Assembly (NCBI GenBank): GCA_002729235.1
Contig: PBTY01000017.1
Location: forward strand, 1-64,000
Direction: 5' to 3'
Source: Rickettsiales bacterium
GTDB taxonomy: Bacteria > Bacteroidota > Bacteroidia > Cytophagales > Cyclobacteriaceae
DNA: 64,000 bases
The notes under the pieces are model-generated. The model made no database searches and was not told the origin of the DNA. It worked only from the letters and a program-made list of their open reading frames with translations. Positions 37,201-46,085 of the stretch are shown in pieces (position 1 is the first letter of the stretch; every line of letters starts with the position of its first letter). Position numbers and translations under genes: made by a program.

Positions 37201-38460
37201 TCCACTTAGAGAAACGGTATTGTAAACAGCTCCACCGTTTCCATTGTAAAGCACCAAAGAATAACCAGACAAATCGATTCCAGCAGTTCCTGCTATTTCG
37301 ATTCCTTCATCAACGTCTGTGCTTGCATTGTCATAATGAATTTCATTGATCCAAAGATCAGCAACTACCGGTGGATCTACCACGGTAGTGTCCCCACCAG
37401 TGGTATCTGCAGGAGTTCCAAAAATCTGATCTATATTGATGGCGTCGAACGTGTTAGCACTTTCAACCCAGGTAAAATCTTCAAAGTAAAATCCAGCACC
37501 CGTCAATTGCAGTGAGTTACCAACCAACGTAGAGCTAGTCTCTGCAATACCAATATCAGTACTTTCCATTCCAACTGCAGGTCCGTCTGCAGCAGTCAAC
37601 GTTCCTTCGTAGCTCAAAAACTGAACAACTGTGTCTTCTGCATTGACTAAAGCAACGCCATCAGGAGCGCCATTCTGAATGCCAGAGATATAAAAAGTGA
37701 AGAAGCCATATCCGTTTGATTGGTCTGCAAACACACCTGAAAGGCTTACCGTATTGTAAACCAGTCCATTGCTTCCATTGTAAAGCACCAAAGACCAATC
37801 AGTCAAATCAGTACCTGCAGTACCTGCAAGCTCAATACCCTCACCTTCATCAGTGCTGGCATTGTCGTAATGAATTTCATTGATAAACACGATGGATTCT
37901 GGTGTAGCTGAAACGAAATTCTGTGCAGCATTCACTAAATCATAAGAGCTAGAGTCTTCAGCCGCCCAGGTAAAATCAGAATATTCAGATCCTGAACCAA
38001 CTAACTGTAGAGAGAATCCCTCTGGAGTAGAACTGGTCTCGCTAACCACAATGTCTGTGCTGAGCATACCATCAGCGGCACCGCCAACAGCAGTGAAGCT
38101 TCCTTCATAACTTAAGAATTGGATCACTGTAGTATCCTGCACCAAAGCAACACCATCAGGAGCACCATTTTGAATACCAGAAATAGCAAAAAATGCCGTT
38201 CCATAGCCATCATCCTGGCTACTGATCGTTCCAGACAATGCTACGGTGTTGTAAACACTGCCATTGCTTCCGTTGTATAGAACAAGAGCATACTGTGACA
38301 AATCGGTTCCTGCAGGACCAGCTACTTCGATCCCTTCGTTGGTATCGGTGCTTGCATTGTCGTAGTGAATTTCATTGATAAAGACTGTTTGTGCGTGCGA
38401 TGAATACACACCAAGTCCAAGGCTGCAGAGGAATGCAGCTAACATGACGAGTTTTTTCAT
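34222..38460 (-). CDS. Secreted nuclease-like protein with four lamin-tail repeats
   Basis: A 1,412-residue exported protein (signal peptide ends in YSSHAQ). Four repeats of about 160 residues (from about 27, 192, 372 and 535) each begin INEIHYDN and contain LVLYNG and FLSYEG (FVSYEG in the fourth), the lamin-tail-domain pattern. An OB-fold region follows (about 706-870), then an endonuclease/exonuclease/phosphatase domain (about 905-1197) with WNMEFFG, AVQEVSD, NIHAKSGG, LGDYNDD and SDHLPVV: all expected catalytic residues are present. A PKD-like domain and a cysteine-rich stretch precede a C-terminus resembling a degenerate T9SS sorting domain (VYDFFGNVV to FVMVRAF). It resembles extracellular DNases of the ExeM type; phosphodiesterase activity on other substrates is possible. 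Confidence 0.88.
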   Translation of the reverse strand: MKKLVMLAAFLCSLGLGVYSSHAQTVFINEIHYDNASTDTNEGIEVAGPAGTDLSQYALVLYNGSNGSVYNTVALSGTISSQDDGYGTAFFAISGIQNGAPDGVALVQDTTVIQFLSYEGSFTAVGGAADGMLSTDIVVSETSSTPEGFSLQLVGSGSEYSDFTWAAEDSSSYDLVNAAQNFVSATPESIVFINEIHYDNASTDEGEGIELAGTAGTDLTDWSLVLYNGSNGLVYNTVSLSGVFADQSNGYGFFTFYISGIQNGAPDGVALVNAEDTVVQFLSYEGTLTAADGPAVGMESTDIGIAETSSTLVGNSLQLTGAGFYFEDFTWVESANTFDAINIDQIFGTPADTTGGDTTVVDPPVVADLWINEIHYDNASTDVDEGIEIAGTAGIDLSGYSLVLYNGNGGAVYNTVSLSGTIPSQQSGFGTIFFAISGLQNGSPDGVALVSPSNEVIQFLSYEGSMTAVGGAADGMTSEDIMVVEGSSTAAGFSLQLQGTGSAYADFTWAADVASTYDAVNDGQTFIPAAEYAFINEIHYDNASSDVGEAIEVAGTAGLDLAGWSLVLYNGNGGASYGTTSLSGIIPNQQNGFGTLAFAISGIQNGAPDGVALVNAEDTVIQFVSYEGSFVAADGPATGMTSEDIGVAETSSTPAGYSLQLIGTGFAYADFTWSDAIAETFGAINTGQSFGSGGVDPGPGSDSLVLVTIAEARAKSLGDSVIIAGILTATDQFAGPAYIQDSTGGIAIYDALVHGAGAFQIGDEIQIQGVLSEFGQMLQVTALTSLDTLSSGNSVYADTLTISELAAHEGELVTIAGVTFADGGLFYPGSNYDISDGTGSTQIRIDAEVESLIGKLKPQGVTTVTGVVGSYNGVIQLLPRFEADVPDAQDYTPGGSNVSTDSTLDIVTWNMEFFGSTLTNYGPSDVILQMENAIAVIEALDADIIAVQEVSDTGLLDALVDSLGNYARVCSDVYSYSFEPADPNFPAQQLCFIYNTNTVTITDEKVLFEQFYTDARTGVTTDLSDYPTGSASSFWASGRLPYMVTAEVNIQGVPATVKLVNIHAKSGGGSSDIARKTYDAQALKDTLDAYYSNDMVVVLGDYNDDVDVSIGGGTTPYEPFVIDSASYTPVTSVLSDAGFRSYVFSDNMIDHITITDELYEPYIDNSVYTFIPFSLIDNYSGTTSDHLPVVSRFDLFQIVDPLVLTAGMEDVSLTKGYNEEVLYLSPVVSGGLQPFTYLWSDGSTDSVYQMTVDYPDSLLSVTVTDAIGQTVSDVIVVSINDVTCSRRGRNNTPGVEMCNGQVTLCVQPHFVDHFLGKGWTIGECENTVRRSCNATNNPWSSTQKLMFDFSDDLVVGVTVYDFFGNVVSTNEVQVAAGTSEYSVSLPYKGVFYTKVIGEDGSFSASFVMVRAF
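36350..38390 (-). repeat. Four tandem lamin-tail-domain repeats
   Basis: Near-identical blocks of about 490-540 bp start near 38385, 37890, 37350 and 36860 within the nuclease gene. The DNA around each INEIHYDN start is almost the same in all four (GCATTGTC followed by AATTTC), which points to recent duplication or conversion. Confidence 0.85.
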
Positions 38461-38602
38461 TAGTAGAGTGTGAGTTTTATACGGCGCAAAAGTCGTACAT
38501 AAATCCTTGATACACTAATCTTTGAAGTTTATCGTTATGTGAAGTTTGGCTTTATCAAATCAAAATCATTTACCAATCCAGTACCACGTGACTCAAATCA
38601 TT

Positions 38603-39667
38603 TCAAAACATTCTATCAAATGACTCCCCATTGAAGCGGTAAACCCCACCCTCTGCCATTCCAAAAAGCAGGTTATTTTGTTTGTCCAGATAGATATCGA
38701 CTACCATTTGGGATTTCAGGTTTTCATTAATTCGGTAGTTCTTTAATGACTGACCATCATATTTCCAGGCACCTGTGTCTCGATCTCCAAACCAAATATT
38801 GCCATCACCATCCTCTTCAATGGCGAATACGGATTGCAATTCAGTATTATTTGCAAATTGACCACTCTGGGTGTTGGTAAGAAACTCCTTAATTGGCATT
38901 AATACATCTAGTTCTTTGGAAAAGTGGGTAATAGAATCTCCTTCCCTGACCATTACACCTATTCCATTATTGCCAATCCACAATCTGCCTTGTGAATCTT
39001 CCAGAACACTTCGAACATGCAGCAATCCGTTTTCCTTATTTCGATCAAGTAGTTGATCGTCGATCACTACAAAACCTTCGCCATCATATCCAATAACTCC
39101 ATCGTAGGTACCAAACCAATGCATATTGTTTTTTCCTAGAGCAAAGCTATTTACAAGATATTCACCAGGATGATTAATCACTTCCGGGTTTGGAAAAGCT
39201 AAATAGCTAACAACCTGTCCATCAAATCGATACACTCCTTGTTGAGTGCCCGCACCAAACCATAAATCATTTGGAGCTTTCGTCCAGGCAATTGATGATT
39301 CGTTAGCATCAGCAATTGTCTGACTGATTAAACTGCTCCCATCATAGCTATGGATACCGTGTGCGGTTTCGATCCAGATGATTCCATTCGCATCCTCCTG
39401 TATAGATCGGATTTGGTTGTCCATCAAGCCTTGAGCAGTGGAGAAATATTGATAAGATTCACCATCATAGACTGCTACACCTTCTTGTGTGCTTCCCAGC
39501 CAATAGCTTCCATCACTATCCTGAAATATCTCATTGATACCAGACGAAAATTTTAAAGACGTTTTTCCGGTGAGACTCAGCGGTTTGTTTGAAGTTCTCT
39601 TACTAGAACATGATAACATAAAAGCTATCAAGAATACAAAACAATGTAACGGGAGACTATATTTCAT
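38603..39667 (-). CDS. Two-component-regulator-type propeller lipoprotein
   Basis: A 354-residue lipoprotein. The frame opens at 39709, but the ATG at 39667 gives MKYSLPLHCFVFLIAFMLSC, a clear lipoprotein signal. The mature protein is a beta-propeller of Reg_prop repeats such as IFQDSDGSYWLGSTQEGV, IQEDANGIIWIETAHGI and SVLEDSQGRLWIGNNGIGV. In hybrid two-component systems this propeller precedes a kinase; here no kinase or DNA-binding part follows. It is the last gene of the mannoside operon. A periplasmic sugar-binding or sensing role is inferred. Confidence 0.82.
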   Translation of the reverse strand: MKYSLPLHCFVFLIAFMLSCSSKRTSNKPLSLTGKTSLKFSSGINEIFQDSDGSYWLGSTQEGVAVYDGESYQYFSTAQGLMDNQIRSIQEDANGIIWIETAHGIHSYDGSSLISQTIADANESSIAWTKAPNDLWFGAGTQQGVYRFDGQVVSYLAFPNPEVINHPGEYLVNSFALGKNNMHWFGTYDGVIGYDGEGFVVIDDQLLDRNKENGLLHVRSVLEDSQGRLWIGNNGIGVMVREGDSITHFSKELDVLMPIKEFLTNTQSGQFANNTELQSVFAIEEDGDGNIWFGDRDTGAWKYDGQSLKNYRINENLKSQMVVDIYLDKQNNLLFGMAEGGVYRFNGESFDRMF

Positions 39668-39765
39668 TTGTGTTTTAAAGATATCTATCAAAATTTCATC
39701 CCTTTTCATTGATCCGCCATCCGCATGTCGGCAGATGCTTTCCTATTTTCCTTTTCAGAAGAATC

Positions 39766-40818
39766 TTAACTCACAGCCTTTCCTGCTTTCTCAAGCAGGG
39801 CTTTGGTAGCTTTGATTCCTTCTGGTTCAGATAGCTCCGCACCTTCATATTCGATATCGATGTAGCCTTTGAAGCCGGCATCTTTCACGATCTGAAGCAT
39901 TTTGTAGAAATCCGTATTCACTTCGTTTCCATCTGCATCAAATTCGTGGGTTTTACCACTTACTCCTTTAGCATATGGCATCAGTTCCTTCACTCCTTTG
40001 TACTTGTCATATTCCTCATTGCAGTTGCCATGGTAACCATCTATGCAGAAGTTACCAAAGTCAGGAAGTGTTCCACAGTACTTGCTACCCACTCCTGCAA
40101 TCACACTGCTCAGCCACTCGCCATTGGAGGAGTAACCTCCATGATTCTCCACAATCACACTGATATCACTCTGAGCAGCATAGTCTACTAATCGACTCAA
40201 TCCATCAATCGCAGCGGCTTTTACTTCCTCAGCAGTACCTTCGCCTGCAGCGTTTACCCGAATGGAGTGACAACCCAAAATCTGTGCAGCATCCACCCAG
40301 GCATAATGGTTCTCTACAGCTTTGATTCTAGCCTCCTCATCAGCATCACCTAGATTGCCTTCTCTGTCACACATGATCAACAAACTCTTCACTCCTTGCT
40401 CATCGCACTGCTTGCGCATGTCGTACCAGAATTGCTTGTCATTCTTCTTAGAGAAATAGAACGTATTCACATATTCCACGGCAGTAACTCCAAAGTCTCT
40501 TTTGGCAATTGTCGGGAAGTCAACCGGCTTTAGTTCACCTAGTAGTACATTGTCTGGGCTTTCTGCCCACAGCTTCCCAAAGTTGTCCCACGAACTAATC
40601 GCATCTCCGAAAAAAGACCTATGCAATGACCACTGCGCCAAAGAAATTTGGAAGAATAAATCTGCTGAAGCAGCTGAGTCTTTCGTTTCATCCGTTGCCC
40701 CTTCTGTTGTTTTTGTTGGTGAGGAACATGCTGCTATCCAATTGGATGCACCCAATATGCCAAGGGCTGCTCCGCTTACTCCAAGTGTCTTTAAGGTCTT
40801 TCTTCGTGAATTTTTCAT
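39766..40818 (-). CDS. Tat-exported TIM-barrel sugar isomerase/epimerase lipoprotein
   Basis: A 350-residue protein of the xylose-isomerase-like TIM-barrel superfamily. The N-terminus has a twin-arginine motif (SRRKTLKTLG) and a lipobox-like AACSS, suggesting folded export and lipidation. Likely metal ligands are E in VIVENHGG, D in TLPDFGNF, H in SGKTHEFD and E in YIDIEYEG. Such exported proteins often sit beside PQQ or ThuA-type lipoproteins, as here. They may act on oxidised (keto) sugars, but the substrate is not known. Confidence 0.85.
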   Translation of the reverse strand: MKNSRRKTLKTLGVSGAALGILGASNWIAACSSPTKTTEGATDETKDSAASADLFFQISLAQWSLHRSFFGDAISSWDNFGKLWAESPDNVLLGELKPVDFPTIAKRDFGVTAVEYVNTFYFSKKNDKQFWYDMRKQCDEQGVKSLLIMCDREGNLGDADEEARIKAVENHYAWVDAAQILGCHSIRVNAAGEGTAEEVKAAAIDGLSRLVDYAAQSDISVIVENHGGYSSNGEWLSSVIAGVGSKYCGTLPDFGNFCIDGYHGNCNEEYDKYKGVKELMPYAKGVSGKTHEFDADGNEVNTDFYKMLQIVKDAGFKGYIDIEYEGAELSEPEGIKATKALLEKAGKAVS

Positions 40819-40847
40819 GGTTATAGGTTCTTAAGTTTTATGTTCCC

Positions 40848-40921
40848 CTCCTTCGCTATGCTCCCGGTGGGTAAATAGGTTTAAAGTTTCACTCCTCCGC
40901 TTTGCTTCGGTGGGTAAATAG
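40848..40921. repeat. Short direct repeat, one copy ending inside a gene
   Basis: Two near-identical 30-31-nt units, at 40848-40878 and 40892-40921, share CTCC(T)TCGC and GGTGGGTAAATAG. The second copy encodes the last residues (THRSKAEE) of the PQQ lipoprotein. The 13-nt spacing and similarity suggest a recent local duplication or a short dispersed element. Confidence 0.7.
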
Positions 40922-43858
40922 TTTGAATTGGAGTTCGTTGATGGTTAAGTCTCCATCTGATTCGAAAATGAAGTACAAGTCGTGAATTCCTGATTCATTT
41001 AAGTCCAATTTCATCGTTTGACCTACTTTGAAGTCAACCGTACTGTTGATATTACCAAAGTCAGCATCCAAAACCAAATGAATCGCTCCGGATGAACTTG
41101 ATTTCCCATCAAACACAATAGATGAAACATTACTCAAATCAATTGCTTCAAACTTCAAGACGGCTTTGCCATTAGATTTGGTCACCGTTCGTGCATCTCC
41201 ATCTTCTATTCCTCCCTGCACGTCAAATCCTTCCAGATCATCTGCCAGTTCGGCCTGCAATACCGGAGGTGTTAGGGTTACTTCCACTTTATTGGTTAAA
41301 CTCAAATTACCTCCTCGATCTACATATTGGGCTTCGAATCGTATATTCTCTTTTTTGGAAGAAGTAGCAATGACACCACTAATTCCAATCGCTTCACTCT
41401 CGGCTGGCGGGGGATCATTGACCGTAAAAATGTATCGTACGATTTCTCTTGCAGCCTTCATACTGAAGTTTGGATGCGCGATCATCATCCCGTCTCCCCA
41501 AACTCCTGATCCTCCATTGATGATCTTCTTGGCTAATAGATCCATCTGGATATAATCCTGATCATACTTATCGGCTATTTGAGTAAAACTCGGCCCAATC
41601 GACTTTTCATTGATCTTGTGACACGACTTACAGTCACTTGTCTGAATCAACTGCAATCCTGGGGAAAGTCCTGCACCGTCGAGTTGTCCTAACTGCGCCA
41701 AACTAGCCGCGGCTCGGTTGTCACTGCCTTCATATCGAGCGAGGCTGACATCCAATTGATTTGGATCAATCCCATTATCCAGGCTACCATCTTCAGCATC
41801 CGTTAGATTCACTGAATACTTAATCGGTTGGCCAGGCACATAGAAACTGCTATTCAGATCAAAAGCAATTTTCAACTCTGGAGCACTGTTACCAGCAGTG
41901 ATGGTTCGCTGGAAAGTAGCTTTTGATCCTTTAGCATCCGACACCTCCAATTCGACTTCATACTTTCCAGGTCCATTGAAGGTGTACTGATTTTTCGCTC
42001 CTGTTAGTATTTCATCATTGATCCTCCATTCATAGTTAAGTGCATCTCCATCTGGATCATTAGAAGCACTGGCATCCAATTCGATGGTTAATGGCAAAGA
42101 GCCGTTGAGTTCAGAACTTTCGAAAGTCGCTACTGGAGGACGATTGCCATTAACAAACTCGAGTTTAATCAATTTGGAATCGTGATTATCTGTGAAGTAG
42201 CCTATACCATACTCCAACACATAAAGTGCACCATCAGGACCAAAGTCCATTGCAATAGGCGAGGCAAGCACTGAGTTATCCAGCAAAGGTTCTATGGATT
42301 GAAAATTACCTTCTTCATCCTGACTCACCACCTTGATCCAGTCTCGTGCCCAGTCAAAGGCAATCAGCTTATTATCATAGTACGCGGGGAACTCATAGCC
42401 ATGTTTGCGAGTCTCTCTGTAATTGTATATGTCACCAGCGCCTGTGGATCTGGATCCCTTCCCTACTCCTGGGAACAGAGGTGTTTCATCAAATGAGTAG
42501 TAAATCATTGCAGGAACAGCCGGAGGCAGATCCACTATCCCAGTATTGTTAACAGACGTATTCTTCGGATGAGCTGGATCAAATCTTGGCCCCAACTCCA
42601 ACGTTTCAAAGTCATAGTCGGCATAGGCCAGGTTGTTGGCATTGAAATAAGGCCATCCATAGTTACCGGGAGCTTTGGCAAAATTGATTTCATCGTGTGC
42701 TGACGGTCCTCGCTCAGAAGTCACATTACCATCAGGTCCAACATCTCCCCAATACAACCAGTCTTTATCCAGGTTGTACGCCATAGTAAATGGATTTCGA
42801 GCTCCCATCACATAAACCTCTGGCAATCCTTGTGAGCCATCTTTCGGGAACAGGTTCCCATCAGGAATGGTATAACTCCCATCCATTTCTGGATGTATTC
42901 GCAATACTTTACCGCGCTTGTCATTGCTATTGGATGATGACTTTTGAGAATCCCAAGGAGATCTTCCCGGACGTTCGTCTAGCGGAGTAAATCCATCAGA
43001 AGCTCTTGAGAACGTATTGTCACCAGTGCTTATGTACAGATTCCCATCTCGATCAAAAACCAGATCCCCAGCAGAATGACAGCATTCCTCACGCTGAGTT
43101 GGGATTTCGATAATCAACTTTTCCGTGCACAGATGAAGGCTATCTGGAGTCAATACAAATCTGGAAACATGTTGTTTTGGCTCATCTCCTGGAGGAGAAT
43201 AAAAAATATACACCCAATTATTTTCCGAGAAATTGGGATCTAAAACGATTCCTAATAGACCATCTTCTTCTCCGGTGTAGACATCCATTTGAGATATTTG
43301 TTTGGTCTGATCTGTCCCTGGGTTGTAAGTATGAATTTGACCTTTTCTTTCAATCCAATAAACCAGAGAATTTTCAGTGACCATTATGTCCATTGGCTCA
43401 GCCAATGGTGCAACCAGCACTTGTCTCACCAATCGATCCAAACCAGGAGCTGCTGGAGATTTTACTTTACTGTAGTCGAGTGAAGCTTTTGATAGTGGTT
43501 GCTGCTCACAATCAATTTTAGCTGTTCCAGAGTTAAAGAAAGGCTTGATTTGTCCCCAGTTGTAAATGGTATCTCTGCAACTAAAAGTGACCAATCCACC
43601 GGCTTCCAGATAGCGCTCTACGTAACTCCGCTCTTTGAAAGTAAGATCGTTCACTTCAGCACTTATGAATAAATGACCAGCATCCTGAAGCATTGATTCC
43701 GTGATTTCACCTACTGTGAGTACAGAATCAAATTGATTGTCCTCGATTTTTAGATCTCCTCTTATTACCAGCTTGGAACCGGTCTTGCTACAGGCACTCA
43801 TCACCAATAAGACCACTACTACTGTAAAAAGATTGTTATTGATTGCTTTTTTGATCAT
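40889..43858 (-). CDS. Multidomain PQQ sugar dehydrogenase / cytochrome c lipoprotein
   Basis: A 989-residue lipoprotein (lipobox MSAC, cysteine 23). Domains in order: a short ThuA-like remnant (about 27-110), a PQQ-dependent sugar-dehydrogenase propeller (about 145-565, with EEDGLLGIVLDPNF, GDLVFDRDGNLYIS and GARNPFTMAYNLD), a PKD domain (about 570-645), a cytochrome c domain with heme motif CKSCH near 742 and a Met ligand in GDGMMIAHP, then a carbohydrate-binding-like C-terminal sandwich. The family oxidises sugars outside the cytoplasm and passes electrons to the heme. The ATG overlaps the stop of the upstream epimerase gene. Confidence 0.87.
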   Translation of the reverse strand: MIKKAINNNLFTVVVVLLVMSACSKTGSKLVIRGDLKIEDNQFDSVLTVGEITESMLQDAGHLFISAEVNDLTFKERSYVERYLEAGGLVTFSCRDTIYNWGQIKPFFNSGTAKIDCEQQPLSKASLDYSKVKSPAAPGLDRLVRQVLVAPLAEPMDIMVTENSLVYWIERKGQIHTYNPGTDQTKQISQMDVYTGEEDGLLGIVLDPNFSENNWVYIFYSPPGDEPKQHVSRFVLTPDSLHLCTEKLIIEIPTQREECCHSAGDLVFDRDGNLYISTGDNTFSRASDGFTPLDERPGRSPWDSQKSSSNSNDKRGKVLRIHPEMDGSYTIPDGNLFPKDGSQGLPEVYVMGARNPFTMAYNLDKDWLYWGDVGPDGNVTSERGPSAHDEINFAKAPGNYGWPYFNANNLAYADYDFETLELGPRFDPAHPKNTSVNNTGIVDLPPAVPAMIYYSFDETPLFPGVGKGSRSTGAGDIYNYRETRKHGYEFPAYYDNKLIAFDWARDWIKVVSQDEEGNFQSIEPLLDNSVLASPIAMDFGPDGALYVLEYGIGYFTDNHDSKLIKLEFVNGNRPPVATFESSELNGSLPLTIELDASASNDPDGDALNYEWRINDEILTGAKNQYTFNGPGKYEVELEVSDAKGSKATFQRTITAGNSAPELKIAFDLNSSFYVPGQPIKYSVNLTDAEDGSLDNGIDPNQLDVSLARYEGSDNRAAASLAQLGQLDGAGLSPGLQLIQTSDCKSCHKINEKSIGPSFTQIADKYDQDYIQMDLLAKKIINGGSGVWGDGMMIAHPNFSMKAAREIVRYIFTVNDPPPAESEAIGISGVIATSSKKENIRFEAQYVDRGGNLSLTNKVEVTLTPPVLQAELADDLEGFDVQGGIEDGDARTVTKSNGKAVLKFEAIDLSNVSSIVFDGKSSSSGAIHLVLDADFGNINSTVDFKVGQTMKLDLNESGIHDLYFIFESDGDLTINELQFKLFTHRSKAEE

Positions 43859-45057
43859 TTACCCAGTCTATTCATTATTTCAATCATTGCTCGTCCATTG
43901 TGATAGGGGCATTTCCATGGACCAGCTTTATCTTCATTGTAATCTATATCTCCATGGCGATTCACTTTCCAGTGCCATTCGCCTTCTTTATCCATTAAAT
44001 AAGTCCGGATAAAATTCCAGACTTTTTTCATTTTGACCATGTAGTCGTCATCACCTGTTATCTGCCAGGTGTTTAGTAACCCAACCATAGCTTCTGCTTG
44101 CGGCCACCAGTGTTTGTCATCATCAGAGATTCCATCTGCATTGGCTTCATACATCAATCCACCATCGTTATCGAGCCCTTCAAGCGCAGCATGCGTCATT
44201 TTAATGCTCAGATCCCGAATCTCATGAATCAGCTCTTCATCTTTCAGCGCCTCTGTCGCTTCACACAGCAGCCAGGCACCTTCTATATCATGACCAAAAG
44301 ACCATTCATTAGAAAGTAGCTCCCAACTGTCAGTGAAAAATAATAGAAAATGACCACTTTCATCAACCAGCTTTGATCGTGTCAGGTTTATGAGGTTTTG
44401 AAGTTGGCTTTTTAGTTTGGGATCCGGCCAAATGCGATACAGGTTGGTATATGCCTCCAGCACATGTAAATGAGTGTTCATTGTTTTGCTGGCATTCATA
44501 TCCCTATCACTCAGTCGAACATCATTGAGTGGTCCCCACTGGGCATTTAGTGCCTCTGTATAACCATTATGGATCTGGTCGAATACGTATTCTTCCAATA
44601 ACTCAAAGATTCTTATAGCATGATCTTTGGCGCGTTTGTACTCATTGATTTTATGGTATTCAGAAAAAGCATAAATAGCAAAAGCCTGGGCATAAGTTTG
44701 TTTCTTGTCTGAAACTACTTGACCGGTGTTATCTAGCATCCAATAAACTCCACCATTCTTTGGGTCAATGAAGTTTTTCGACACATACTCATAGGCTCTA
44801 TCGGCCATTAATTTGTGCTTTGGATTGCCTGTAATTTGATAGGCCGCAGAATAGGTCCAAAGAATACGTGTATTCAATATGACCGACTTGTCGGCATGCT
44901 CATGACGTTTGCCTCTGCCATCAATTCTTCCATAAAAGCCTCCCATTGGATCCACCATTTTTCTGGACCAAAAGCTCAATATGTTTTCATTCAATACGTT
45001 GAGGCACTCCCGTGCAAAACTCACCTGCTCCCTGGTTGATGGTCTTTCAGTGTTCAT
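43855..45057 (-). CDS. AGE-family 2-epimerase (cellobiose/mannobiose type)
   Basis: A 400-residue cytoplasmic enzyme of the N-acylglucosamine 2-epimerase family. Signature stretches GFYGRIDGRG, NTRILWTYSAAYQ, KHWWPQAEAMVGLLN and the closing KAGPWKCPYHNGRA match cellobiose/mannobiose 2-epimerases, which convert the reducing sugar of a disaccharide between gluco and manno. In this operon it most plausibly turns mannobiose into mannosylglucose for the GH130 phosphorylase. It overlaps the PQQ gene by four bases. Confidence 0.9.
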   Translation of the reverse strand: MNTERPSTREQVSFARECLNVLNENILSFWSRKMVDPMGGFYGRIDGRGKRHEHADKSVILNTRILWTYSAAYQITGNPKHKLMADRAYEYVSKNFIDPKNGGVYWMLDNTGQVVSDKKQTYAQAFAIYAFSEYHKINEYKRAKDHAIRIFELLEEYVFDQIHNGYTEALNAQWGPLNDVRLSDRDMNASKTMNTHLHVLEAYTNLYRIWPDPKLKSQLQNLINLTRSKLVDESGHFLLFFTDSWELLSNEWSFGHDIEGAWLLCEATEALKDEELIHEIRDLSIKMTHAALEGLDNDGGLMYEANADGISDDDKHWWPQAEAMVGLLNTWQITGDDDYMVKMKKVWNFIRTYLMDKEGEWHWKVNRHGDIDYNEDKAGPWKCPYHNGRAMIEIMNRLGK

Positions 45058-45153
45058 TTCACAAAATCAGCGTGTATAAAATCGAGCACAATCTCCACAT
45101 TTACTTCGTAAATCATCAATTCTCGAAATACATTTTTAGGTCAAAATCGATGA

Positions 45154-46014
45154 TTAATATTGATGAAAAGCATCAGATACAAATCTCAGAACCACCGGTA
45201 ATGAGTCTCTCCAGTAGGTCCAGTTATGTGCCCCATCTCGGACTCGATACTCATGTTTCACTTGAGCCTTGGTCAATGCGATGTGCATGAGACTATTGCC
45301 TTCAAATAAAAAATCGTCATCACCACAATCAATAAACCAACGGACCGAGTTCAATTCTTCTTTGGTGCGTTGTTTCATTAGTTCCAAGGCATTGTTTTTT
45401 TGTCTATATGCTTCCAATTTTTCATCACCCAACTTCTTTTCTTCTTCAGGCATCCAGCGTTTCATGCTTTCTAAATCCAACGCACCAACATAGGCACTCA
45501 AAGGACAAGCCGAGGAAAACAATTCTGGATGGCGCATGGCATACATAAAGGTACCGCCTCCCCCCATGGATAAGCCGGCAATGGCTCGGTACCTTTTCTC
45601 TCCTTTGATCCGGTAAGTTTTCTCTACATAAGGCATGAGTTCTTCGAAAAAGAAATCCTCATAGCGCCACTTTTCATCAATGGAATTGAAATAACCCATT
45701 CGTTCAGTATCAGCGTCAGGCATCACGATAATCATTGGAGTTGCCTTACCACTGTTGATAGCCTCATCTGCAATGCGACGGACTTCACCAAACTGTACCC
45801 AGCCGGTGTGGTTGTCAGTAGCTCCATGCAATAAATAAAGGACTGGATAGCTTCTTTGTGAACTTTCGTAATCAGGAGGCAAGTAGATCGCAAATTTGCG
45901 TTGACTCTTCAGAATCTTGCTTTCGACAGATAAATCATCATAGACTTTTCCGTATTGAGCATATGTATTACACACAGCTAATACCGCCACTAGTGACAGA
46001 AGCTTTCTCATCAT
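45154..46014 (-). CDS. Secreted alpha/beta-hydrolase esterase (CE1-like)
   Basis: A 286-residue esterase of the feruloyl/acetylxylan-esterase D group. The signal peptide ends in NTYAQ. The nucleophile elbow GLSMGGGG, the acidic residue in DCGDDDF and the histidine in GAHNWTYW make a complete triad. ATG at 46014 is followed directly by another at 46011; either could be the start. It likely removes acyl groups from the oligosaccharide before uptake. Same leader as the SASA gene at 57313. Confidence 0.87.
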   Translation of the reverse strand: MMRKLLSLVAVLAVCNTYAQYGKVYDDLSVESKILKSQRKFAIYLPPDYESSQRSYPVLYLLHGATDNHTGWVQFGEVRRIADEAINSGKATPMIIVMPDADTERMGYFNSIDEKWRYEDFFFEELMPYVEKTYRIKGEKRYRAIAGLSMGGGGTFMYAMRHPELFSSACPLSAYVGALDLESMKRWMPEEEKKLGDEKLEAYRQKNNALELMKQRTKEELNSVRWFIDCGDDDFLFEGNSLMHIALTKAQVKHEYRVRDGAHNWTYWRDSLPVVLRFVSDAFHQY

Positions 46015-46085
46015 TTTGGGGATTCGAGTTAAAAAATTGTTTTAAGATACTCCTTTACTATTGAATAACCACTTTAATTCTCTGG

